A stretch of 64,000 nt of DNA, from the NCBI GenBank assembly GCA_963814315.1, contig CAWFCG010000003.1, forward strand, positions 744,001 through 808,000, written 5' to 3'. The notes beneath the pieces are model-generated. The model was not told the origin of the DNA. It was given only the letters and a program-made list of their open reading frames with translations, and did not search any database. Source of the stretch: JAFMJV01 sp963814315 (GTDB lineage Bacteria > Chloroflexota > Limnocylindria > Limnocylindrales > CSP1-4). A program made the position numbers and the translations under genes. Positions 17,083 through 24,569 of the stretch are shown here, in pieces; the first letter of the stretch is position 1, and each line of letters begins with the position of its first letter.

Positions 17083-19382
17083 GGAGCGCCGGTGGTCGCA
17101 TCCTCCGGGATGGCGGAGACGACAGCCATTGCTGGGAACGGCTCGAGGAGGCCTGCCTCCACGGCCAGTGCCACGGCATCGCTACGCGATGACGCCCCCA
17201 GCTTGCCGTAGATGGACAGGGCATGGGTCTTGATGGTGGTGGCCTTGACACCGAGACGCTGCCCGATCTCCTTGAAGGACAGGTAGTAGGGCAGCATCCC
17301 CAGCACGCGCAGCTCGGCGGTCGTCAGGGTGGAGGCTCCACCCACGCCGATCGGGAGCGCGGCGATGGTGGCTCGAAGGGTCGCCACCTCCGCGGGCAGG
17401 ACACCCAGGTCCGGTCGCTGTCGGATGATCTCACTCGCCTGCGCCAACAGAGACCGTGCGCCACTCGGGTCCCCGACCGCGAGATGTGTCCGTGCGAGCC
17501 CCAGCAGGGCCAGGATCGCGAGGGCCGGGGCTGCGGCCGTCAGCAGCGGGCGGAGGTTGGCCGTGCGGAGGAGCTCTCGCCGCGCGTCCCGCGAATCACC
17601 ACGATGCACGGCCAACCTGACGGCCGCGATGCGCGTCAGAGATCCCGAGAGATAGCCGTCGAAGCGTCCGTCGCTAGCGATGGCGCGGGCCTCTTCCAGC
17701 AGCGGGGTGCCGGCGCCCCAGTCCTGCCGGTCCATCGCTAGCAGCGCTCGCTGACCCAGGATGCAGTAGGCCAAGCCGACGTTACCGGCCGCATGCGCGG
17801 CTGAGCTGGCATCAGCGAGTGCCACGTCGGCAGCGTCGGTGTCACCCTGGACGAGGTAGGCAAGGGCCAGCATCCAGAGCGCGAAATCCCGCCAGGGGCT
17901 GCCTTCTGGCTCCAGGTCGACCGCGAGTGTGGCATTCGCCAGCATGCCGCGGGCGCCCTCACGACCCATGGCGGAGCGCAGCATCGCACGGCCGGATTCC
18001 AGCGACGCCGAGCCATCGGGTGGCCGGCCTTCGAACATCCCGTGCTCAGCGATGTCAGCCAGGCGCTCCGTTGAGCGGAGATCCCCATCGGCCAGCTCCT
18101 CCCATGCCGCGAGGACCGCGAGCCATGGGCGCTGCTCGAGCGCCGCCTCGTCGAAACGCCGGAGCCAGGTGCGCAACGTAGTCCGGCGGCCGGACCAGTG
18201 ATAGCGGAGCAGCGCCTTGCCGACCATCGATGCCGCGAAGTCGGCGTCGCCGACTTCGATCGCGTGGCCGACCGCGAGGTCAAGGTCGCCTGCGGCCTCG
18301 TACCACGCCGCAGCCCGACGATGCAGCGTGGCGACCCGGTCGGGCTCTCGCACTTCCAGCTCGTGGCGCAGGAAGTCGCGCAGGATGGGGTGGTAGCGAA
18401 ACCAGCCACCGTACTCATCCACCAGCAGGGTCGAGCGAGCGAGGCTCGCCAGATGTGCGGCCGAACCAGCCTCGCCCAGCAGCGCATCACAAACCGGTCC
18501 ATTGAGCCGCTCCAAGATCGACGAGCGGGTCATGAAGGCGATCTCGGCCTCTCGACGGGGCTTGAGCAGCTCCGAACGAAGGTAGTCGGAGACGGAGGGA
18601 CTGGCATGCGGGGACTCGAGCCCCATGACCTGCTCCGAATGGCCAGCCGCTAGTGCCACGAGCGACAGCAGAGCAGGCCACCCTTCGGTATGCGCGGTCA
18701 GATGCTCGATGGCTTCGGTCGGCAGGCTGATGCCGAGGTGGCGCACCAGCCCAGCAGCTTCCTGTTGATCCATGGCCAGATCGCCAGCCCCGATCTCCAG
18801 CACCACACCTGCGAGCCGCCATCGGTCGAGCGGCAGCGCCGGCGGCTCGCGACCGGCGATGGCAACCTGCACGCCCCGAGGTAGGTAGGTGATGAACTCG
18901 GAAAGCACGTCCAGGCACCCTTGGTCCGTGAGGTTGTGAGCATCATCGATGACCAGGAGGGCCGGTCCCGGCCGATCTGCCAGCGCCGCAAGCAGACGTC
19001 CGACGATGGTGCGGTGCGGCACGGAGCGCGAGGTGATGGTGCTGAAGATGGTTGGCTCGAGTGGCTGGAGGCGGTCGAGGGCGGCAGCGAGATAGGTGAG
19101 GAACGTGGTCGGATCGTTATCGAGGCCATCGACTGTCAGCCACGCTGTCGGGCGAGGGTCAGCAGTCGCCCATTGGGCGAGGAGGCTGGACTTGCCGTAG
19201 CCGGCAGGGCCGGCAATGGCCACGAGCGGGCGTTCGCGGGCCGCCCGGAGCTGGCGCAGCAGCCTGCTCCGCGGCACCCGGCCTCGGAGGTCGCGCGGGA
19301 TGAGCAGCTTCGCTTCGATCAGGTCCGGCGGCCAAGAGCGGGTCGTCGCGTGATCCGCCGAGTTAGGATGTTCGATGCTCAT
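17079..19382 (-). CDS. Large MalT/LuxR-type transcriptional regulator
   Basis: From ATG 19382 (GAGG five bases upstream) the protein is 767 residues long. The N-terminal STAND-type NTPase has Walker A AGPAGYGKSSLLAQWA near residues 57-72 and Walker B LLVIDDAHNL. A long helical TPR-like region follows. The C-terminal LuxR helix-turn-helix reads LTTAELRVLGMLPYYLSFKEI, then GQRLGVKATTIKTHALSIYGKLGASSR. Proteins of this MalT class bind ATP and an inducer, and activate promoters carrying repeated GGGGATGAGG-like boxes. Four nearby transcription units share a GGAGGATGC-containing site (copies A-D), so this gene is the natural candidate for their regulator. The link is inferred. Confidence 0.9.
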   Translation of the reverse strand: MSIEHPNSADHATTRSWPPDLIEAKLLIPRDLRGRVPRSRLLRQLRAARERPLVAIAGPAGYGKSSLLAQWATADPRPTAWLTVDGLDNDPTTFLTYLAAALDRLQPLEPTIFSTITSRSVPHRTIVGRLLAALADRPGPALLVIDDAHNLTDQGCLDVLSEFITYLPRGVQVAIAGREPPALPLDRWRLAGVVLEIGAGDLAMDQQEAAGLVRHLGISLPTEAIEHLTAHTEGWPALLSLVALAAGHSEQVMGLESPHASPSVSDYLRSELLKPRREAEIAFMTRSSILERLNGPVCDALLGEAGSAAHLASLARSTLLVDEYGGWFRYHPILRDFLRHELEVREPDRVATLHRRAAAWYEAAGDLDLAVGHAIEVGDADFAASMVGKALLRYHWSGRRTTLRTWLRRFDEAALEQRPWLAVLAAWEELADGDLRSTERLADIAEHGMFEGRPPDGSASLESGRAMLRSAMGREGARGMLANATLAVDLEPEGSPWRDFALWMLALAYLVQGDTDAADVALADASSAAHAAGNVGLAYCILGQRALLAMDRQDWGAGTPLLEEARAIASDGRFDGYLSGSLTRIAAVRLAVHRGDSRDARRELLRTANLRPLLTAAAPALAILALLGLARTHLAVGDPSGARSLLAQASEIIRQRPDLGVLPAEVATLRATIAALPIGVGGASTLTTAELRVLGMLPYYLSFKEIGQRLGVKATTIKTHALSIYGKLGASSRSDAVALAVEAGLLEPFPAMAVVSAIPEDATTGAP

Positions 19383-19527
19383 GGATCCTCGTGCGCGCCA
19401 GCTGGACACCCGCGGAGTTCGTCAAGGGTGGCTCAGCGCCCGTGTTGCTGTGACTTGACGGGAGCGTAGCGGAAGACGCCATCATCGAGTCTGCATCTTC
19501 AGCCGGCCAATTCAGCCGACCAACGCG

Positions 19528-19549
19528 TCGTCCGTATCGGATGATGCAG
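19528..19549 (+). promoter_or_regulatory. Palindromic regulatory site (copy A) upstream of DUF2252 gene
   Basis: It reads TCGTCCGTATCGGATGATGC followed by AG, differing from copy B at three of 22 positions. It lies 93 bases before the DUF2252 start, in the divergent region shared with the LuxR-type regulator gene, so it could also serve that gene. Confidence 0.55.
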
Positions 19550-19642
19550 GTGCGGTCACTCGCTACCAGCATCAGCGACACGGGTGACCTGCTGACCAAA
19601 CCCTGGCACAGCAGCGTGATTCCGTCCAGAAAGGGGAAGAGC

Positions 19643-21082
19643 ATGGCTGCCAAGGCTGACAGACCGGCCACGTACGAGGAAGCCTGGGCGCCGGAGCCAC
19701 CCTCCGGGGATACCTGGACCGCCCGGCCGTGGGTCCACCCATCGGATCGCGTGGCGCAGGGCCGCCTGGTCCGCAAACGGGTGCCGCGAGTGAGCCACGC
19801 CGCGTTCGAACTCCGACCCGAGCGCGACCCGCTCGCCATCCTCGAGCGCCAGGAGGCCGATCGACTCCCAGAGCTTCTGCCACTGCGCCACGCGCGCATG
19901 GCAGAGTCGCCCTTCGCCTACTACCGCGGCACACCAGCCGTGATGGCCTCCGACCTCGCCACCACGGCACGGTCGGACATCGTCGTGCAGGCCTGCGGCG
20001 ACGCCCACATCTCCAACTTCGGCCTCTTCGCCTCCCCTGAGCGGCGCCTGGTCTTCGATGCCAACGACTTCGACGAGACGCTGCCAGCTCCCTGGGAGTG
20101 GGATGTCAAGCGGCTGGCCGCCAGCGTCGTCATCGCCGGCCGTGCCAGCGGCTTCAGCGCCGCCCGCAACCGCGAGGCGACGATGACCGCGACGCGTTCC
20201 TACCGCGAGTGGCTGGCGCGCTATGCCGCGATGCGGCTCATCGACGTCTGGTACTCGCACATCACCGAGCCCGACATCCGTGCCGCTGCCGAGCCGCAGC
20301 TGGCTCGCCTGAAGGACGCCGCGGCGCGGCGCGCGCGGATCGAGGACATCTTCAGCAAGGCCCGCGGACGAGACCAGCTTCGGGCGGCATCCAAGCTCAC
20401 CGAGATCCGGGATGGCAAGCGCGTCATCATCGAGGATCCGCCGGTCATCCAGCGCGTCGAGATCTCCGGCGGCGCCGAAGCACTGCGCGAGGTCTTCGAG
20501 GACTACCGTGCCACGATGGCCGAGAGCCGGCGCGAGTTCCTGGAGCGCTATCGCTTCGCGGACTTCGCCCTCAAGGTGGTCGGCGTGGGCAGTGTCGGGA
20601 CGCGCTGCTTCGTGATGATCCTCGAAGGCCGCGACGAGAACGATCCGCTCATCCTGCAGGCGAAGGAGGCCACGGCTTCCGTGCTCGAGGAGCACTTCGC
20701 GGCGAGCACCTGCGCCAATCATGGCGAGCGCGTCGTCATCGGCCAGCGTCTCATGCAGGCGACGCCTGACATCTTTCTGGGCTGGACACGTGGTCGGGCA
20801 GGCCGCGACTTCTACATCCGACAGCTCTGGGACATGAAGGGCTCCGTGGACACCAGCACCCTGCAACCCGTGGGCCTCGGCTTCTACGGCAGCCTCTGTG
20901 CCTGGGCGCTGGCGCGTGCCCACGCCCGCAGTGGTGACTCCGTGGCCATCTCCGCGTACCTCGGTACCTCGGATACGTTCGACGGTGCCATCGCGGACTT
21001 CGCCGAAGCCTACGCCGACCAGAACGAGCGGGACTACCGCGCCTACGGCGCGGCCATCGAGGCCGGCCGCATCTCCACGTAA
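19643..21082 (+). CDS. DUF2252 family protein
   Basis: The ATG at 19643 follows an AAAGGGGAAG site and gives 479 residues; an upstream ATG at 19541 lies inside the regulatory site and is rejected. The DUF2252 signature is present: FAYYRGTPAVMASDLA, VQACGDAHISNFGLFASPER, LVFDANDFDETLPAPWEWDV and KRLAASVVIAGR. Later blocks (RFADFALKVVGVGSVGTRCF, and LRQLWDMKG-like RQLWDMKGSV) also match. The GDAHISNFG and FDANDFDE blocks resemble aminoglycoside-phosphotransferase-like kinase loops. The biological function is not established. It is common next to stress genes in GC-rich soil bacteria. Confidence 0.85.
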   Translation: MAAKADRPATYEEAWAPEPPSGDTWTARPWVHPSDRVAQGRLVRKRVPRVSHAAFELRPERDPLAILERQEADRLPELLPLRHARMAESPFAYYRGTPAVMASDLATTARSDIVVQACGDAHISNFGLFASPERRLVFDANDFDETLPAPWEWDVKRLAASVVIAGRASGFSAARNREATMTATRSYREWLARYAAMRLIDVWYSHITEPDIRAAAEPQLARLKDAAARRARIEDIFSKARGRDQLRAASKLTEIRDGKRVIIEDPPVIQRVEISGGAEALREVFEDYRATMAESRREFLERYRFADFALKVVGVGSVGTRCFVMILEGRDENDPLILQAKEATASVLEEHFAASTCANHGERVVIGQRLMQATPDIFLGWTRGRAGRDFYIRQLWDMKGSVDTSTLQPVGLGFYGSLCAWALARAHARSGDSVAISAYLGTSDTFDGAIADFAEAYADQNERDYRAYGAAIEAGRIST

Positions 21083-21174
21083 GCCAGGGAGCCGCCGGAA
21101 CTTGACGCCGACCCGGCCACGGCTCAGCGGGGACGCACCGTCCCGCCACGGTCGGCCGTATGGGTCGAGCGTCT

Positions 21175-21196
21175 TCCTCCGTAGCGGAGGATGCAG
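21175..21196 (+). promoter_or_regulatory. Palindromic regulatory site (copy B) upstream of small membrane protein
   Basis: It reads TCCTCCGTAGCGGAGGATGC followed by AG: a perfect CCTCC/GGAGG inverted repeat with a five-base centre. It lies 108 bases before the start at 21305. This is the best palindrome of the four copies. Confidence 0.6.
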
Positions 21197-21304
21197 GACA
21201 TCGGGTGCCGTGCTGAACTCACGCGACGGACCCCGCGGGGCGGGACGCGTCGAGCGAACAACCTCGGCGCCGCGGCCACCAATACCGCAGAAGGAAGGGA
21301 AGCG

Positions 21305-21604
21305 ATGATCCTGTTCGGATGTCTTCTGGCCTTCGGCCTTGCCGTGGCACCTCGCGCCGTCCTTGTCCTGGCCTGGTTCTTCAGCGAGCGTTGGCCCATC
21401 GTCTGGGGAGACGACGTGCTGCTGCCGCTGCTTGGCATCGTCTTCCTGCCCTACACGACGGTGATGTACGTGATCACCTGGTCGGTCGGCGGCATCGAGG
21501 GCTGGGACTGGATGTGGATCGTGCTCGGTCTCTTCCTGGATCTCGCGCACTGGGGCGACGTGGTCAGCAAGCGCAGGCAGATCCCGGTCTACAAGGACTT
21601 CTAG
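21305..21604 (+). CDS. Small membrane protein
   Basis: ATG 21305 follows an AGAAGGAAGGGAAG purine-rich site. The 99-residue product has three hydrophobic segments: the N-terminal LFGCLLAFGLAVAPRAVLVL, a middle LLPLLGIVFLPYTTVMYVI and WMWIVLGLFLDLAHW. It ends with a short basic tail (SKRRQIPVYKDF). Similar small proteins occur beside stress clusters, but I do not recognise a named family. The palindromic site B upstream suggests co-regulation with the DUF2252 gene. Confidence 0.65.
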   Translation: MILFGCLLAFGLAVAPRAVLVLAWFFSERWPIVWGDDVLLPLLGIVFLPYTTVMYVITWSVGGIEGWDWMWIVLGLFLDLAHWGDVVSKRRQIPVYKDF

Positions 21605-21643
21605 CCTCTTCAAGGGACTTCTTGCTCGTCGAGCGCTGCACCC

Positions 21644-22354
21644 TCAGACTGACTGCCGGCTCCGTTCGCGGCGCAGGATGAAGAGGCTGACGACAGCGAC
21701 CCAGGCGGGCAGCACGAGGACCACCCAGTCCCAGAACGCCACCGCGAGCAGCAGCACGATCCCCAGCAGGTAGCCGGTCCAGGCGAACCAGCGGGGGAAG
21801 GTATTGCTGCGGATTCCGACCGTCGCCGTGGCCAGCAGAAAGACTGCCGCGGCACGCGTCGCGAAGGCGAACAGCAAGGTGTATGAGAGGGCGCGCGCGG
21901 CCTCGATCTCGACGGCCGTGGGCGCCTCCTGACCCAGGTAGCGGGCACCCACGATGGGTGCGCTTGCCACGGCGCTGGCGGCGAACAGCAGAGCCACGAA
22001 GATCAAGCCACTGCCCAGAAAGACGGTGGCGAAGAAGCGGTCCTCGCGCTCGCCGACCTGGTCGCGGATGACGGCCACGAACCACAGGAACATGATGCCC
22101 GCGAAGGGGGCGAGGTAGAGCCCGCCGATGACGCCGGGCAAGTCCTGTCCCGTGGCGAAGATCGCCACCAGCTCACTGTCCGTGGCGTCGATCAGTGTCT
22201 GGTTCCGTAGCAGCACCAAGGCGGCCGTGAAGAGGCCCGCGAACAGCAGTCCGGCAACGCTCGCTGCCCACGGGGCGCGGAGCTGCCGGCCGGCCTCATC
22301 GATGATCGGGTCGACCGCGCCCGCCTCGTCGTGTCCCGTGCCCTGGCCCATCAC
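21644..22354 (-). CDS. Multi-pass membrane protein
   Basis: The 236-residue protein has about six membrane helices: SVAGLLFAGLFTAALVLL, LYLAPFAGIMFLWFVAVI, FFATVFLGSGLIFVALLFAA, YTLLFAFATRAAAVFLLAT, then WFAWTGYLLGIVLLLAVAFW and WVVLVLPAWVAVVSLFIL. A charged cytoplasmic loop (RDQVGEREDR) follows helix two. Two ATGs in a row at 22354 and 22351 are both possible starts. It is the third gene of the DUF6325 operon, reading leftwards from site C. The function is unknown. Confidence 0.7.
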   Translation of the reverse strand: MMGQGTGHDEAGAVDPIIDEAGRQLRAPWAASVAGLLFAGLFTAALVLLRNQTLIDATDSELVAIFATGQDLPGVIGGLYLAPFAGIMFLWFVAVIRDQVGEREDRFFATVFLGSGLIFVALLFAASAVASAPIVGARYLGQEAPTAVEIEAARALSYTLLFAFATRAAAVFLLATATVGIRSNTFPRWFAWTGYLLGIVLLLAVAFWDWVVLVLPAWVAVVSLFILRRERSRQSV

Positions 22355-22419
22355 CTCACCTGTGTCAAGGGCTCCCAGCCAAAGCCGAGAGCCCTGTGAT
22401 GCGACTGGACGACCGGCGC

Positions 22420-22617
22420 CTAGAAGCGGCGGCGCCCGGGGGTGACGGCCGCCGTGACGACCGCGGCCTTGGCGACCGGAGACGGGCCGGGGGTGACGGC
22501 CGCCGTGACGACCGCGGCCTTGGCGACCGGAGACGGGCCGGGGGTGACGGCCGCCGTGACGACCGCGGCCTTCGCGACAGGGGCGCCGATGACGCCTCGT
22601 CCTGGACGACCTGGCAT
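22420..22617 (-). CDS. Small Ala/Val-rich protein made of 17-residue repeats
   Basis: Between the DUF6325 gene and the membrane-protein gene, ATG 22617 opens 65 codons right after the DUF6325 stop (TGATATG). After MPGRPGRGVIGAP come three near-identical units of VAKAAVVTAAVTPGPSP, ending RRRF. Each unit is one hydrophobic helix-like segment broken by PGPSP. Small proteins of similar look often follow DUF6325 genes, which supports it being real. The triplication may be a recent expansion or an assembly effect. Confidence 0.5.
   Translation of the reverse strand: MPGRPGRGVIGAPVAKAAVVTAAVTPGPSPVAKAAVVTAAVTPGPSPVAKAAVVTAAVTPGRRRF
22441..22585. repeat. Tandem repeat, 51-bp period, about 2.8 copies
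   Basis: The unit begins GGTGACGGCCGCCGTGACGA at 22441, 22492 and 22543. The first two copies are identical over their full length, and the third diverges after CGGCCTT. The 51-bp period keeps the small protein in frame (17 codons). Confidence 0.85.
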
Positions 22618-22618
22618 A

Positions 22619-23078
22619 TCAGACTCCTTGTGCTTCGAGCGCCGCGTCGGCCTCGATAGCGGCGATGATGGCCTGGATGGGGATGCGACCGTTGGCGATG
22701 AGCTGACCACCAGCCCGCCGCATGGCCGAACCGAACGGCGCGGCCCAGAGGTTCTCGTAGACGAGCACACCGGCGACGCTGCCCGGGTCCATGGCGGCGG
22801 CGAGGTCGATCTACATCCTCATCGGCCAGCGTCTGCACCAGCTCGGTCTCGATGCGGGCCAGCTCACCCAGCTCGTCGAGGTCGCCCAACTCCTGGGCCA
22901 TGACCGTGCCATCCTCGGCCTTCTGCAGGATGAGGATGTCCATGATGCGGATGATGCCGGCGTCATGGAGCCTGAGTAGCTCCTCCGCGCCCTCGCCACT
23001 GAAGTTCCGGTGGCCAGCCGGGAACTCGACGATCAGGTAGTCGACAGGCCCCAGCTCGTCGATCGAGCGTTCAGTCAT
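22619..23078 (-). CDS. DUF6325-type protein (one frameshift)
   Basis: ATG 23078 follows GGAGG. The N-terminal part reads LGPVDYLIVEFPAGHRNFSG, EELLRLHDAGIIRIMDILIL and LDELGELARIETELVQTLAD. The frame then shifts by one base at GGTCGATC (22804-22811). It continues DLAAAMDPGSVAGVLVYENL, WAAPFGSAMRRAGGQLIANG and RIPIQAIIAAIEAD, ending at 22619. The joined protein of about 150 residues matches the DUF6325 pattern: a ferredoxin-like strand-helix protein, often in stress operons. The function is unknown. It is the first gene of a leftward operon with the Ala-rich protein and the membrane protein. The shift is probably a sequence error. Confidence 0.7.
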
Positions 23079-23409
23079 GCTTCCTCCATTCGGGTGCGAT
23101 GTAGCGACGCCATCCTGCGCTGCGGTTGGCGTCTCTGCATCCCCCTATACGGAGGAGTCGCGACACCGATGAGCGTCTCCTGAAACACGACCTCTGCCGG
23201 TCTCATGGGACGCATGCGGGCGGTGATCGGCATCTCCCTGCTCTCCACCGCCGTGGGCAGCGTCCCTGGCCGGGCAGCGCCCAAGGGGTCACGCGGTGCG
23301 GGAGCCATGTGGCTCCAGTCTCGTGCGCTGCTCACAGGTGGCGGCTACCATCTAGAGCCCAAGCCGAACACCGCTGTCCCGCCACGCATCACTCACCGAG
23401 GAGACGTCC
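23079..23409. other. Divergent intergenic region
   Basis: About 330 bases separate the DUF6325 operon (left) from the serine operon (right). It holds regulatory site C near the left end. No gene or strong consensus promoter is seen elsewhere in it. Confidence 0.4.
23135..23156 (-). promoter_or_regulatory. Palindromic regulatory site (copy C) upstream of DUF6325 operon
   Basis: On the minus strand it reads TCCTCCGTATAGGGGGATGC followed by AG, 57 bases before the DUF6325 start. It matches copy B at 19 of 22 positions. Confidence 0.6.
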
Positions 23410-24567
23410 GTGCCATCGCAGAACCTCCGGATCCCCGGACCAACGCCGCTGCCCGACGCCGTCCGAGAGGCCGGTTCGCGCCAGATGGTGGGTCACCGAG
23501 GCCCCGAGTTCCAGGAGTTGGTGCTGCGCGTCAGCGAGGGTATGCGTCCTGCCTTCGGGACCAGCAACGAGGTGCTGATCCTGACCTCGTCCGGCACCGG
23601 CGGCCTGGAGGCGGCCGTGGTCAGCTTCCTCTCGCCGAGTGACCGGGTGCTGTGCGTCAGCATCGGCAACTTCGGCGAGCGCTTCGGCAAGATCGCCAAG
23701 GCGTATGGGGCCCAGGTGAGCATGCTCGAGTTCGAGTGGGGGCGCGCAGCCGATGCGGCCGTGGTCCGCGACGCCATCAAGGGCATGACGGCCGATGGCG
23801 GGGCTCCCAAGGCGGTGCTGGTGACCTACAACGAGACCTCGACCGGTGTGACCAACCCGCTGGCCGAGCTGGCCCCTGCCATCCGCGCGGAGGCGCCAGA
23901 TACGCTCATCCTCGTCGACGGCGTCAGCGCCGTCGGGGCAGTACCTCTGGAGATGGACGCGTGGGACCTGGATGTCGTGGTCACCGGCGCGCAGAAGGCC
24001 TGGATGATCCCACCCGGTCTGGCGATGGTCGCGGCCAGCCCGCGCGCGTGGTCGGCTGCCGAGAACGCGACCATGCCGCGCTTCTACTTCGACCTGGCCA
24101 AGCATCGCGAGGTCCTGGCCAAGGGCCAGACGCCCTGGACACCCGCGGTCGGGATCATCTTCCAGCTCGAGGCGGCCCTGGAGCTGATCGAGGCCGAGGG
24201 CTGGGAGGCCATCTACCGGCGCCACGCTGCCTGTGGTGCGGCCTCGCGAGCCGGGCTCGCGGCCATGGGCTTCGAGCTCTACGCCGACCAGGCCTTCGCC
24301 TCCGACACCGTCACCGCTGCCCTGGTCCCCGAGGGCGTGGACTGGTCTGCCTTCAACGGGGAGCTGCATGGGCGAGGTCTCGTCCTCGCCGGCGGGCAGG
24401 GCAAGGTGAAAGGCAAGATCTTCCGCATCGGCCATCTTGGCGACGTGAGTGTGGACGACATCGTGGATGCCCTCGTGACCATCGAGGCAGGCGCGGCTGC
24501 AGTAGGGCTGACGGTGGAACGTGGCGCCGGTCCGGCTGCCGCTCGCCAGGCAGCCGGGGAGGTCTGA
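23410..24567 (+). CDS. Class V PLP-dependent aminotransferase (alanine-glyoxylate/serine-pyruvate type)
   Basis: A GTG start at 23410 follows GAGGAGA. The 385-residue protein shows the class V fold: LRIPGPTPLPDAVREAG, VGHRGPEF, LTSSGTGGLEAAVVSFL (phosphate loop) and ETSTGVTNPL. ILVDGVSAVGAVPLEMDAWD and VVVTGAQKAWMIPPG follow, with the PLP Lys at about residue 196. It resembles alanine-glyoxylate and serine-glyoxylate aminotransferases more than canonical SerC. It ends two bases before serA, so it may supply the phosphoserine aminotransferase step, as is known for such enzymes in archaea and some bacteria. That role is inferred from context. Confidence 0.85.
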   Translation: MPSQNLRIPGPTPLPDAVREAGSRQMVGHRGPEFQELVLRVSEGMRPAFGTSNEVLILTSSGTGGLEAAVVSFLSPSDRVLCVSIGNFGERFGKIAKAYGAQVSMLEFEWGRAADAAVVRDAIKGMTADGGAPKAVLVTYNETSTGVTNPLAELAPAIRAEAPDTLILVDGVSAVGAVPLEMDAWDLDVVVTGAQKAWMIPPGLAMVAASPRAWSAAENATMPRFYFDLAKHREVLAKGQTPWTPAVGIIFQLEAALELIEAEGWEAIYRRHAACGAASRAGLAAMGFELYADQAFASDTVTAALVPEGVDWSAFNGELHGRGLVLAGGQGKVKGKIFRIGHLGDVSVDDIVDALVTIEAGAAAVGLTVERGAGPAAARQAAGEV

Positions 24568-24569
24568 AC

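Noticed and set aside
19556..21613. A 685-codon minus-strand open frame opposite DUF2252
   Set aside because: It is the shadow of a GC-rich gene; its translation has no family pattern, and the DUF2252 protein on the other strand is clear.
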